Part shown: one piece after another, positions 1-7,431 of the stretch
Numbering within the stretch: position 1 is the stretch's first letter
How the letters are laid out: each line of letters begins with the position of its first letter
Assembly (NCBI RefSeq): GCF_035989305.1
Contig: NZ_CP108514.1
Coordinates: 8,102,501-8,166,500, forward strand
Source of the DNA: Streptomyces sp. NBC_01233
GTDB taxonomy: Bacteria; Actinomycetota; Actinomycetes; Streptomycetales; Streptomycetaceae
DNA: 64,000 nucleotides
Reading direction: 5' to 3'
Notes under the pieces: generated by a model
The model's input: only the letters and a program-made list of their open reading frames with translations
What the model was told of the DNA's origin: nothing
Database searches by the model: none
Program-made: the position numbers and the translations under genes

Positions 1-60
1 GGGGTTGTGCGGGCCGTACGGGCCCCCGGCGCCCTGCTGCGGCGGTGGCGGAGTGGCCAC
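1..60 (-). CDS. N-terminus of a Pro/Gly/Gln-rich protein (partial, runs off the window)
   Basis: Only the first 20 codons are present. They start at a GTG preceded by GAGGAGATCTCC, a good ribosome binding site, and read MATPPPPQQGAGGPYGPHNP. This kind of Pro/Gly/Tyr-rich opening is typical of Streptomyces DUF4190-type membrane proteins, where a disordered cytoplasmic tail precedes transmembrane helices. The rest of the gene lies outside the window, so the family is a guess from composition alone. Confidence 0.55.
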   Translation of the reverse strand, partial: MATPPPPQQGAGGPYGPHNP

Positions 61-81
61 GGAGATCTCCTCGGTCGCGTA

Positions 82-104
82 GTGATCACCGGCGCGGTGA
101 TCAC
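82..104. promoter_or_regulatory. 9-bp inverted repeat in the promoter region of the edge gene
   Basis: GTGATCACC and GGTGATCAC form a perfect inverted repeat around the 5-nt spacer GGCGC, 22 bases upstream of the GTG start at position 60. With no T-run and this placement it looks more like an operator than a terminator, but it could also close the SRPBCC gene on the other side. The binding factor is unknown. Confidence 0.35.
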
Positions 105-123
105 GGCACCCTAGCCCGCGTCC

Positions 124-582
124 TCAGGAGCGCAGCAGCCGGGCGAGGGCCCGCCCGAAGAGGAACCGGCCCGCCGCCGCGACCACGGGGTCCAGGGCGC
201 GGGGGAGGCCGCGCAGGCGCAGTTCCTCACGCCAGTGGACCTCCGTGCCGCCCGAGGCGAGGGGCCGGGTCTCGATCTCCGCCCAGCCCGTCACCGACCG
301 GCCGCGCTTCTCCAGCCGGACCAGCCCCGGCGAGCCCTCCGCCGGGGGCTGCCACAGCACGACCTCCATGGGATCGTCGAAAGTGATCCTGCCCACACCC
401 GTGCGCGCGGTGAAGATCGTTCCGGCGTGCGTCGGGGGCGCGGTGTCGATGATCGTCCGCGTGAAGGGGACCTGTGCGCCGTGGCGCTCCCAGTCGGTGA
501 GCCGCAGCCAGGTCTCGGCGGGCGGCCGGGACGTACGGTGAACGATCCGGATACCGGGCATGAGCGCATGGTAATCGGGCAT
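124..582 (-). CDS. SRPBCC-family protein (polyketide cyclase/START-like)
   Basis: A protein of about 152 residues with the SRPBCC pattern: an N-terminal strand followed by an 'RPPAETWLRLTDWERHGAQ' helix segment, central strands with 'GTIFTARTGVG' and 'GWAEIETRP', a 'TEVHWREELRL' strand and a long C-terminal amphipathic helix. The family makes a hydrophobic pocket for lipids, polyketides or other small ligands. No catalytic residues can be assigned and no partner enzyme is adjacent. Two in-frame ATGs (582 and 561) are possible and neither has a convincing ribosome binding site; the upstream one is used here. Confidence 0.75.
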   Translation of the reverse strand: MPDYHALMPGIRIVHRTSRPPAETWLRLTDWERHGAQVPFTRTIIDTAPPTHAGTIFTARTGVGRITFDDPMEVVLWQPPAEGSPGLVRLEKRGRSVTGWAEIETRPLASGGTEVHWREELRLRGLPRALDPVVAAAGRFLFGRALARLLRS

Positions 583-717
583 ACACACCGTGAACTGGGC
601 GGCGGATATGGGTTCCGCCCGGGGGTGGCGATCAGCAATACTCACCAGCCACCGTGGATCGCGGAATCGACCGGGTGACCACCGGCCCTCCCGCCCCACT
701 TTGCGAGGAGGTGCGCC

Positions 718-903
718 ATGTGCTCCCACCAGCCACCCTGCCCATCCGCCGACAGCGCCGATCACGACGCCGCCCGCATCGTGGCCTCCCGCCCCGAACA
801 GGGCTGGAGCCTGCTGTGCAACGGGGTCGTGATCTTCGACGACACCGGTGAACTGCTCCCCGACAGCCGCACGGTGGAACCCCGCCGCCCGGCCCTGGTC
901 TGA
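718..903 (+). CDS. DUF5999-type small protein
   Basis: A 61-residue protein starting MCSHQPPCPSADSADHD and carrying 'RPEQGWSLLCNGVVIFDDTG' before a Pro/Arg-rich tail. This matches my memory of DUF5999, a small cytosolic Streptomyces family of unknown function. The Cys residues near the N-terminus (C2, C8) could bind a metal. GAGGAGG eight bases before the ATG is an excellent ribosome binding site. A second tiny ORF follows with 13 bases between, probably co-transcribed. Confidence 0.8.
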   Translation: MCSHQPPCPSADSADHDAARIVASRPEQGWSLLCNGVVIFDDTGELLPDSRTVEPRRPALV

Positions 904-916
904 GCGAGGAGGCAGC

Positions 917-1009
917 ATGCGCCAGCAGCTGATCCGCAAGCCCGTCCCCAAGCCCGCCCCCCGAGACCTGGACCTGCGCACACCGTCGGGCAGACCCCTC
1001 CCGTACTGA
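917..1009 (+). CDS. 30-residue basic/proline-rich peptide gene
   Basis: Starts with ATG after GCGAGGAGGCAGC, a consensus Shine-Dalgarno at good spacing, 13 bases after the DUF5999 stop. The product begins MRQQLIRKPVPKPAPRD and ends PSGRPLPY: basic, proline-rich, without membrane segment or Cys. The strong ribosome binding site and tight coupling argue for real translation. It is shorter than most gene finders accept. Function unknown; perhaps a partner of the DUF5999 protein. Confidence 0.5.
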   Translation: MRQQLIRKPVPKPAPRDLDLRTPSGRPLPY

Positions 1010-1061
1010 CGGGAGCCCCGACGAAGCCGATCCAGTACGCACAGCGTCCACCGGCCGCTGC

Positions 1062-3155
1062 TCAGCCGGTGGACGTCGCCGCGCCGCCCAGGAACGCCGT
1101 CTCGTACGCGGCGTCGCCGATCGCGGCCCGGGCCTGCCGCTCGCCCTGGTCCCGCAGGGCCGTCAGCGAGGGCGAGCCCATCTGAGGCCGGCCCACCGTG
1201 CGCCACCAGGCGTGCCCGGTGCCCAGCAGCCGCGCCGCCAGTTCCCCGTCGCCCAGCCCGGCCACCGCCGCGGCCAGCAGGTCCAGGCCCAGCGCGATGC
1301 CGAAGCGGTCGCCCAGCAGCCGTTTGCCGGACAGCATCGCCCGTACGTGCCGGGCCGCCTCCCCGTGGTCGCCCAGGCCCAGTGCGGCCACCGCCAGGAT
1401 GTAGTCCGCGTACGCCCGCAGCCAGCGCTCGCCGAGCTCCGCGCACGCCTCCCGCAGGGCCCGTGCCTCGTCGGTCGCCTCCTCGAACCGCCCCTGGTCG
1501 CACAGGGCGTAGCCGGTGGCCAGCTTGCACAGCAGCCAGCCCGGACCGCTCGTCCGCCCGCCGTGGCCCGCCCTGGCCCGTGGGCCGGCCAGCCCCAGGG
1601 CCCGGACGGGGTCGCCGGGCATGAGGACCGCCACCGCCTGCAGATAGGCCGCGCGCAGCTCCCGCTCGGGGTCGGCGAGCCGGGCCGCGTCCTGCGTGCA
1701 CTCCTCGGCGATCCGCCCGGCCGCGTCCATGTCGCCCTGGAGCAGCAGCGTGAGCCCGAGGGCCCACTGGGCCTGGTTGTACGCGGCCCCCGTGGGCGGA
1801 TCGGCCCGCAGCGCCCGTTCCAGGAAGCCCCGGCCCTCGTGCACGTGCCCGCAGGCGAACCAGTAGAACCACAGCGCCCCGGCCATCTCCAGGGCCGCCG
1901 TCGGGTCGGCGGTGAGCAGGTGCTCCAGGGCCGTACGCAACTGCGCGTGCTCGGCGGTGATCCTGCGGTACCAGTCCACCTGCCCCGGGCCGAGCCAGCC
2001 CCGGTCGGCGGCCTGGGAGAGCGCCGCGTACCAGTGGGCGTGGCGATCGCTCACGAGCCGCGCCTCGCCGAGCTCGCCCAGCCAGTCGTGCCCGTACTCG
2101 CGGATCGTGTCGAGCATCCGGTAGCGGGCGCCGGCCCCCCGCTCGTCGGAGCGCAGGACCACCGACTTGGCGGCCAGTCCCGCCAGGACCCGCTCCACCC
2201 GGGCGGCGGGCAGCGGGCCGCCGGCACAGACCGCGCGGGCCGCGGCCACGTCGAAGTCGCCGGTGAAGACGGAGAGCCGGGCCCACAGCAGCCGTTCCAG
2301 CGGCGCGCACAGTTCGTGGCTCCAGCCGATCGTGGTCCGCATCGTCTGGTGCCGGGTCGGCACGGCGGCCCGGACGCCCGACAGCACCTCGAAGCGCTCG
2401 CCGATCCGCTCGGCCGTCTGCTCCAGGGTCCACAACCGCAGCCGGGCGCCCGCGAGTTCCAGTGCGAGCGGGATGCCGTCCAGGCGCCGGCACACCTTGG
2501 CCGCGAGCGCGGTCCGTACGGGATCGGTGAAGACGGCCTCCGCCTGCGGGGTCGCGGAGAGGGCGCGGGCCCGGAAGAGGGCGAGGGCGTCGCTGTCGGG
2601 TCCCTCGCAGGGCAGCGGCCGCACTTCGACGACCTCCTCGGTCGGGCTGCCGAGCGGCTCACGGGAGGTGATCAGGATTGTCAGCCCCGGTGCGGACTGC
2701 AGGAGTTCGCCGACCAGGTGGCGGCAGGCGGCCACCAGGTGCTCGCACGTGTCCAGGACCAGGAGGAGCCGCCGGTCGGCCATCCACGCGCACAACTCCT
2801 CGTCGAGCGGGCGCGGGGAGTGGTCGGCGAGGCCGACGGCGTGCGCGACGGTCGCGGTGAGCAGGCCGGGATCGCGCAGCGGCGACAGTTCCACCCACCA
2901 GACGCCGTCGGGCCGGAGCTGGCGGGGACCGGCGACGGCCCGCAGGGCGAGCCGGGACTTGCCGACCCCGCCCACCCCCGTGAGCGTGATCAGCCTCCGC
3001 TCATGCAACAGGTCGCCGAGGAGCCGGAGTTCGCGTTCCCGCCCTACGAAGCTGGCCGGTTCCGGAGGCAGGTTCCCCGGCGCGCAGGAACCCGGAGGGG
3101 GGTCGTCGTCCGCGGATTCTGCCTGATTGTCATTGACCGAGTACTCACCGAACAC
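1062..3155 (-). CDS. AfsR/LuxR-like NB-ARC ATPase with helical repeats, no DNA-binding domain
   Basis: About 697 residues. After a short acidic N-terminus comes 'PASFVGRERELRLLGDLL', the usual entry to the regulatory NTPase domain, then Walker A GVGGVGKSRL (about residues 57-66), Walker B 'RLLLVLDTCEHL', and a long TPR-like C-terminal half. SARP/AfsR and LAL regulators carry the same core plus an N-terminal BTAD/OmpR or C-terminal LuxR helix-turn-helix; both are missing here, so it probably acts through protein contacts or is a trimmed regulator. Start is the GTG at 3155; a GTG seven codons further in is an alternative. No neighbour is co-directional upstream. Confidence 0.8.
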   Translation of the reverse strand: MFGEYSVNDNQAESADDDPPPGSCAPGNLPPEPASFVGRERELRLLGDLLHERRLITLTGVGGVGKSRLALRAVAGPRQLRPDGVWWVELSPLRDPGLLTATVAHAVGLADHSPRPLDEELCAWMADRRLLLVLDTCEHLVAACRHLVGELLQSAPGLTILITSREPLGSPTEEVVEVRPLPCEGPDSDALALFRARALSATPQAEAVFTDPVRTALAAKVCRRLDGIPLALELAGARLRLWTLEQTAERIGERFEVLSGVRAAVPTRHQTMRTTIGWSHELCAPLERLLWARLSVFTGDFDVAAARAVCAGGPLPAARVERVLAGLAAKSVVLRSDERGAGARYRMLDTIREYGHDWLGELGEARLVSDRHAHWYAALSQAADRGWLGPGQVDWYRRITAEHAQLRTALEHLLTADPTAALEMAGALWFYWFACGHVHEGRGFLERALRADPPTGAAYNQAQWALGLTLLLQGDMDAAGRIAEECTQDAARLADPERELRAAYLQAVAVLMPGDPVRALGLAGPRARAGHGGRTSGPGWLLCKLATGYALCDQGRFEEATDEARALREACAELGERWLRAYADYILAVAALGLGDHGEAARHVRAMLSGKRLLGDRFGIALGLDLLAAAVAGLGDGELAARLLGTGHAWWRTVGRPQMGSPSLTALRDQGERQARAAIGDAAYETAFLGGAATSTG

Positions 3156-3218
3156 GGATGTATTGTGCGTGATCTTCTTATCCGACCGTGCCGTTCGGGC
3201 CGGATCGGTGCCGTAATT

Positions 3219-4178
3219 TCACGCCACGAGGGTGATCCGCCGCTCCGCGGAGAAGGCGCCCCAGTTGCCGTCGGGCAGCCTGGCCCGCAGTTTCACGGCC
3301 CATTCGGTGCCGGTCGGCTCCGCCACCGTGAGCCGGTGCTCCACCCGGCCGCTGGGCACGGCGCCCGCACCGAACTGGATGACGGTCGTGGCGCGTCCGT
3401 TGACGTACAGCTCGCACTCGGTGGTCGCGCGGCCCGTGTCCGGTGCGGTCCAGGTGAGCGTGACCGCCCCCGGTGAGGCGGCCGCGCCGAACTCGGCGGG
3501 GGCGGTGCCCGGCCCGTCGCCGGAGGCGGGCGGGGTCGTCACGTCGACCGCCGGCCCGTCGGGGGAGGAGTTGTCGGCCCCGTCCCGGGCCCGGACGGTG
3601 AAGGTGTAGACGGTGTCGGGCCGGAGGCCGCTCAGCACGGTGCCGCTCTCGCCGGGGCCGGCGGTGTGGATCCGGACGCCGCCCTGGTAGACGTCGTACG
3701 CCGTCACGCCCGTGTCGTCCGTCGCCGCCGTCCAGGACAGCGCGGCGGCCCGGGGCCCGGTCGCGCGACCGGTGGTCGTGGCCGGGGCGGTGGGTGCCGT
3801 GCGGTCCTCGGCCTTGGCCGCAGGGGTGGTCGCCCGGGCGGCCGGGGCGGGTTCGGAGAGGTTCCCGGCGGCGTCCTCGGCCCGGACCGTGAAGGCGTAA
3901 CCGGTCTGCGGGGCGAGGCCGGTGACGTCCACCATGGTGGTCCCGGACGGGAGTTCGCGGACCAGCCGGTCCCCTTCGAAGACCCGGTAGCCGGTCACCC
4001 CGTCCCGGTCCGCCGCCGCGTTCCACATGACGTGCACGGTGGTGGCGCTGCCCGCTTGAGCGGTGAGTCCGGCCGGGGCGGGCGGGGGTTCGGTGTCGGG
4101 CGAGGTGCACGCGGTCAGGCCCGTGAAGCCGGTGAGGGCCAGGCAGAGGGCGAGCGTGGGGGCGGCTCTGCGTCGCAC
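3219..4178 (-). CDS. Secreted lipoprotein with tandem fibronectin type III domains
   Basis: 319 residues from a GTG preceded by GGAGGAAGG. The N-terminus has Arg residues, a hydrophobic stretch and the lipobox LTAC (Cys about residue 24), so it is exported and lipid-anchored. Two FN3 domains follow, each ending in 'GYAFTVRAEDAAGN' or 'VYTFTVRARDGADN', then a third beta-sandwich of related type ('ATTVIQFGAGAVPSG...WAVKLRARLPDGNWG'). FN3 modules are common on actinobacterial polysaccharide-degrading enzymes as spacers, but there is no catalytic domain. A DasR-like site lies just upstream, which would fit a role in chitin or aminosugar sensing or binding. Confidence 0.82.
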   Translation of the reverse strand: MRRRAAPTLALCLALTGFTGLTACTSPDTEPPPAPAGLTAQAGSATTVHVMWNAAADRDGVTGYRVFEGDRLVRELPSGTTMVDVTGLAPQTGYAFTVRAEDAAGNLSEPAPAARATTPAAKAEDRTAPTAPATTTGRATGPRAAALSWTAATDDTGVTAYDVYQGGVRIHTAGPGESGTVLSGLRPDTVYTFTVRARDGADNSSPDGPAVDVTTPPASGDGPGTAPAEFGAAASPGAVTLTWTAPDTGRATTECELYVNGRATTVIQFGAGAVPSGRVEHRLTVAEPTGTEWAVKLRARLPDGNWGAFSAERRITLVA

Positions 4179-4201
4179 GGGGTGCCTTCCTCCGCTGCCG
4201 T

Positions 4202-4217
4202 AAAGGTCTAGACATAT
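4202..4217. promoter_or_regulatory. DasR (dre)-like operator upstream of the FN3 lipoprotein
   Basis: The core GGTCTAGAC (4205-4213) sits about 27-35 bases upstream of the lipoprotein GTG. The DasR responsive element consensus is ACTGGTCTAGACCAGT; the central nine bases match exactly and the flanks only partly. DasR is the GntR-family repressor of N-acetylglucosamine and chitin genes in Streptomyces. A candidate site from sequence only. Confidence 0.45.
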
Positions 4218-4309
4218 ATGGCACGGCCGGAGCGGCCCCGGCAAGACCCCTGCGCCCGGCCATCGGCGATGTGTCCCGGTTCGTCTTCTTCCGATCCTGT
4301 CCGGCACTA

Positions 4310-4326
4310 TTGCTAGCTCTTTGCAA
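4310..4326. promoter_or_regulatory. Nur box (nickel-responsive Fur-family operator)
   Basis: TTGCTA-GCTCT-TTGCAA matches the reported Streptomyces Nur box tTGCaa-N5-ttGCAA at 10 of 12 specified positions, and the dyad extends outward as CTATTGC/GCAATAG (4307-4329). It lies 34 bases before the ATG of the degraded nickel-type binding-protein gene. In S. coelicolor, Nur represses a nickel uptake operon of this type, so site and gene agree. Here it now controls a ruined operon. Confidence 0.7.
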
Positions 4327-4359
4327 TAGCGGATGATTTTGAACAGGGATGTGCAGAGC

Positions 4360-4685
4360 ATGACGGCCCGGACGGTACGGGGAGCGGCCAGGGCGACCCT
4401 GGCCGCCGCACTCATCACGGGCGTGGCGGCGTGTTCCCGCCCCGGCGCCACCGGCGCGGGCGGCGCCGACTCGGTGGTGGTCGGCATAGCGACCGAGCCG
4501 GAGAGCCTCAGCCCGCTGCTGGGCTCGTCAAGAACCCCGGCTACGTCTTCCTCACCCACATCGACCACCTGTACGTCGTGAACGACCGCTGGGAGGGGCT
4601 CACCACCCAGGTCGAGCCGCACGACCACGGCCTCGGCTCCGGCCCCTGGTGGAACGTGGAGAGCTGGAAGCCGAGGGACAGGTGA
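4360..4685 (+). pseudogene. nikA: Remnant of a nickel/peptide ABC solute-binding protein (internal deletion, frameshift)
   Basis: The 5' part encodes a lipoprotein signal (lipobox AACS) and '[17 protein letters not shown]', the start of a nickel/peptide-type substrate-binding protein (usually about 500-540 residues). Near 4527 the frame breaks and the text jumps to the family's C-terminus in another frame: '[20 protein letters not shown]' through '[11 protein letters not shown]' to a stop at 4685. More than 400 residues are missing, so it is non-functional. It sits directly behind a Nur box and runs into the next remnant through a GTGA overlap, preserving the old operon architecture. Confidence 0.85.
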
Positions 4686-5278
4686 GCCTCCCCTGGGGGC
4701 CGATGGCGCGCATGGCGGGGCGGCGGACGCTCCTCGCCGCCCCGGTCCTCCTCGCCGTCACCTTCGGTGTCTTCGCCGTCGCCGCGCTGTCCCCCTTCGA
4801 CCCCGTGAAGGCCTACGCCGGCACCGCGGGGCTCACCGCCTCGCAGGCCGAACTCGACCGGCTCCGTGCCAACCTCGGCGTCGACCGGGCGCTGGTCCCG
4901 CGCTGGTGGGACTGGCTCACCTCGGCGGTCACCGGCGACCTCGGGACCTCGTCCGTCATGCGCCAGCCCGTCGCCGACGTCATCGGGGAGCGGGTCGGCC
5001 TCGGCGCGGACCTGCTCGCCCGGCGTCCCCACGAGGTCAGCGACGGCCAGCTGCAACGCGCCTGCCTGGCACGGGCATTGGTGCTGCGGCCGCGCTGGCT
5101 GGTGTGCGACGAGATGACCGCGATGCTGGACGCCTCCACCGCCGCGGCCCTGGTCGCGGTCGTCGAGGAGTACCGCGCCGAGAGCGGGGCCGGACTCCTT
5201 GCGGTCGGCCACGATCCGGTGCTGCTCGGCCGCTGGTGCGGTCGCACGACCCACTGGAGCGAGATCGTCAAGGACTGA
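4682..5278 (+). pseudogene. Chimeric remnant: ABC permease N-terminus fused to ABC ATPase C-terminus
   Basis: From the GTG at 4682, overlapping the stop of the preceding remnant, the reading frame encodes a first transmembrane segment and periplasmic loop of a NikB/DppB-type permease ('[13 protein letters not shown]', '[15 protein letters not shown]', '[10 protein letters not shown]'). Around 5005 it changes without losing frame into an ATPase C-terminus: signature '[15 protein letters not shown]', Walker B '[12 protein letters not shown]', H-loop 'LLAVGHD'. The rest of the permease, a second permease, a first ATPase and the Walker A half of this ATPase are gone. A single deletion of several kilobases explains it. 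The 198-residue product cannot transport. Confidence 0.85.
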
Positions 5279-5376
5279 CCGCCCGTCACGGACGGTCAAC
5301 ACCCGTACGGCGGACACGTGTTTCGCCCGAAGGCACCCCCTCCTGCGCCACCATGACGGCGAGTAAGGAGGTTTCG

Positions 5377-5571
5377 ATGGTGATTTCCCTCTCCGTGGTC
5401 GTCCTGCTCCTCATCCTCGCCTGGATCTTCCTGCGCAGCGGCGGGCTCAAGTTCTCGCACGCGCTGGTCTGCGCACTGCTCGGCTTCTACCTCGCGAGCA
5501 GCAGCATGGCCGCGACCATCCACAACGGACTGACGGCCACCGCGAACGTGGTCTCCAGTCTCCACCCCTGA
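5377..5571 (+). CDS. Small hydrophobic membrane protein
   Basis: 64 residues starting MVISLSVVVLLLILAW, with an ideal ribosome binding site AAGGAGG six bases before the ATG. Two hydrophobic segments (about residues 2-18 and 26-42) flank a short basic loop 'RSGGLKFSH', giving a likely hairpin topology. I recall similar small proteins in streptomycetes without assigned function. It stands alone between the ABC remnants and the secreted protein. Confidence 0.75.
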   Translation: MVISLSVVVLLLILAWIFLRSGGLKFSHALVCALLGFYLASSSMAATIHNGLTATANVVSSLHP

Positions 5572-5707
5572 CCTTGATCCACTGTTGCGCCTTCGTGAAT
5601 CATCCGGCGCATCCATGGACTCCTCGGGCACTGCGATCTAGCGTCTGGCCGCGGCGCGATGTCAGACGCAATGTCAACAAGACCGAAGAGGCAGGGAGGA
5701 AGTCCGG

Positions 5708-7282
5708 ATGTCCCGAAGAGCGCTGAACTGCGCCGTGGTGCCGGTCGTCGCCGCCTTCACGGTGATGTACGGCGGCTCGCCGGCCCAGGCCGAGGAGATA
5801 CCCAAGGCCCCCGGCCACCGCCTGATCAGCCACTACGACGGCAGCCCCGCGGCCGCCGTTCCGCTGCCCGGCGAGGCGCTGCCGCAGCATCCCCACCTCG
5901 CGCCCAACGGCCGCAGCGGCATGCACTCCGACGCGGCGGGCAGCGCCACGGTCCCCTGGTCGGGGCCGCTCGGCAAGAACCTGCAGGTGACCAGCGAGAA
6001 GATCGCCGCGCTGGGCGGCGAATGCGCCACCGCCACCTTCGACGCGGGCGGCCGCCTCGTCACGGTGTGCGGCACCTTCTCGGGCTTCAAGGTCAAGCTC
6101 CTGGAGCCGCGAACGCTCGCCACGCTCGCGGAGTACCAGCTCCCGCAGCGCTCTTCGGCGGTCGAGGCGATCACCTCGCTCGACTTCGCGAAGATCTTCA
6201 AGGACACCTCGGGCGGCCCCTACTTCTACCTGGACGACCAGGACCGGGCCGTGCTGGCCGACTCCCGCCAGCACATCCTGCGCCTCGCACACTCCTGGAC
6301 CCCTGACGAATCAGGCGGGAGCTGGAAGTTCACGGTCGACGACGACTGGGACCTCACCGGCCAGGTCCCGCACGACTGCGTGACCTGGACCAACCTGCGG
6401 CCCAGCGGCACCTGTGACCCGGTCACCTCCGTGATGCCCGACTGGGACGGCCGCATCTGGTGGGTCACCCGCCAGGGCCGGGTCGGCACCGTGGACCCGG
6501 CGACCTCGCAGATCCGCTCCGTCCGGCTGCCGGGCGAGGAGATACAGAACTCCTTCTCGGTCGCCGAGGACGGCGTCTCCATCGTCTCCGACCACGCGCT
6601 CTACGGCTTCCGCGCCGCCGCCGACGGCACCCCCGAGGTGCAGTGGCGCCAGACGTACGACCGCGGGACCGCCGCCAAGCCCGGATCCGTCAACCAGGGT
6701 TCGGGAACCACCCCGGACCTCTTCGGCAACGGCTACGTCGCCATCACCGACAACGCCGACGACCGGATGAACGTCCTGGTCTACAAGCGGGGCACGGACG
6801 TCCCGGCCGACCGGCGGCTGGTCTGCAAGGTGCCGGTGTTCGGCTCCGGTGCCTCGACCACCGACAACTCCCTGATCACCTGGGGCAACAGCATCGTCGT
6901 CGAGAACAACCACGGCTACGAGAACCCCACCACCCTCCTGCTGGGGAAGTCGGTCGTGGGCGGCGTGACCCGCATCGACGTCCGGGCCGACGGCAGCGGC
7001 TGCCACACGGTGTGGGAGAGCGCGATCCGGGCTCCCTCCGTGGTCCCGAAGCTCTCGACCGCGAACGGGCTGCTCTACTTCTACGAGAAGGAGCCCAACT
7101 TCTGGGGCATCGACGGCTGGTACCTCACGGCCGTGGACTTCCGCACCGGTGAACGCCGCTGGCGACAGCTGACCGGAACCGGCCCGCTCTACGACAACAA
7201 CTGGGCCCCGATCACCCTCGGCCCCGACGGCACCGCGTACGTCGGCGTCTTCAACGGCATCATCGCGGTCCGCGACAGCTGA
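5708..7282 (+). CDS. Secreted beta-propeller-like protein of unknown function
   Basis: 524 residues with a Sec signal peptide (MSRRALNCAVVPVVAAF, cleavage likely after AQA near residue 28) and a good ribosome binding site GGGAGGAAG. The mature part has repeated beta-rich segments such as 'DWDGRIWWVTRQGRVGTVDP', 'YGFRAAADGTPEVQWRQTY' and 'LGPDGTAYVGVFNGIIAVRD', the pattern of PQQ/quinoprotein-type propeller blades, although the typical AWDA-like signature is not evident. Probably extracellular; no enzyme assignment is possible. A strong hairpin terminator follows. Confidence 0.75.
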   Translation: MSRRALNCAVVPVVAAFTVMYGGSPAQAEEIPKAPGHRLISHYDGSPAAAVPLPGEALPQHPHLAPNGRSGMHSDAAGSATVPWSGPLGKNLQVTSEKIAALGGECATATFDAGGRLVTVCGTFSGFKVKLLEPRTLATLAEYQLPQRSSAVEAITSLDFAKIFKDTSGGPYFYLDDQDRAVLADSRQHILRLAHSWTPDESGGSWKFTVDDDWDLTGQVPHDCVTWTNLRPSGTCDPVTSVMPDWDGRIWWVTRQGRVGTVDPATSQIRSVRLPGEEIQNSFSVAEDGVSIVSDHALYGFRAAADGTPEVQWRQTYDRGTAAKPGSVNQGSGTTPDLFGNGYVAITDNADDRMNVLVYKRGTDVPADRRLVCKVPVFGSGASTTDNSLITWGNSIVVENNHGYENPTTLLLGKSVVGGVTRIDVRADGSGCHTVWESAIRAPSVVPKLSTANGLLYFYEKEPNFWGIDGWYLTAVDFRTGERRWRQLTGTGPLYDNNWAPITLGPDGTAYVGVFNGIIAVRDS

Positions 7283-7364
7283 CGCCGGGGGACCGGCGGC
7301 AGGGGAGGACCGACGCGCATCCGACCGCTTCCGGTCAGGACCGGTCCGGCGCTCGACCGAGCGC

Positions 7365-7407
7365 GTGAGCCGCCCGCAGTGCGGACGTTCCGCGGTGGGC
7401 GGCTCAC
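7365..7407. terminator. Bidirectional hairpin terminator
   Basis: GTGAGCCGCCC (7365-7375) pairs with GGGCGGCTCAC (7397-7407), with a smaller nested stem GCGGA/TCCGC in the loop. It lies between the secreted protein gene and the convergent MFS gene. No T-run, as is usual in Streptomyces. Confidence 0.7.
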
Positions 7408-7431
7408 GCACGTCCGGGCCCGGCCCCGCGG

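Noticed and set aside
124..2493. Long open frame on the minus strand spanning the SRPBCC gene and the AfsR-like gene
   Set aside because: Only the last 150 codons encode a recognisable protein; the rest is out-of-frame Arg/Gly/Ala-rich text antisense or shifted to better genes, as expected at 72% GC.
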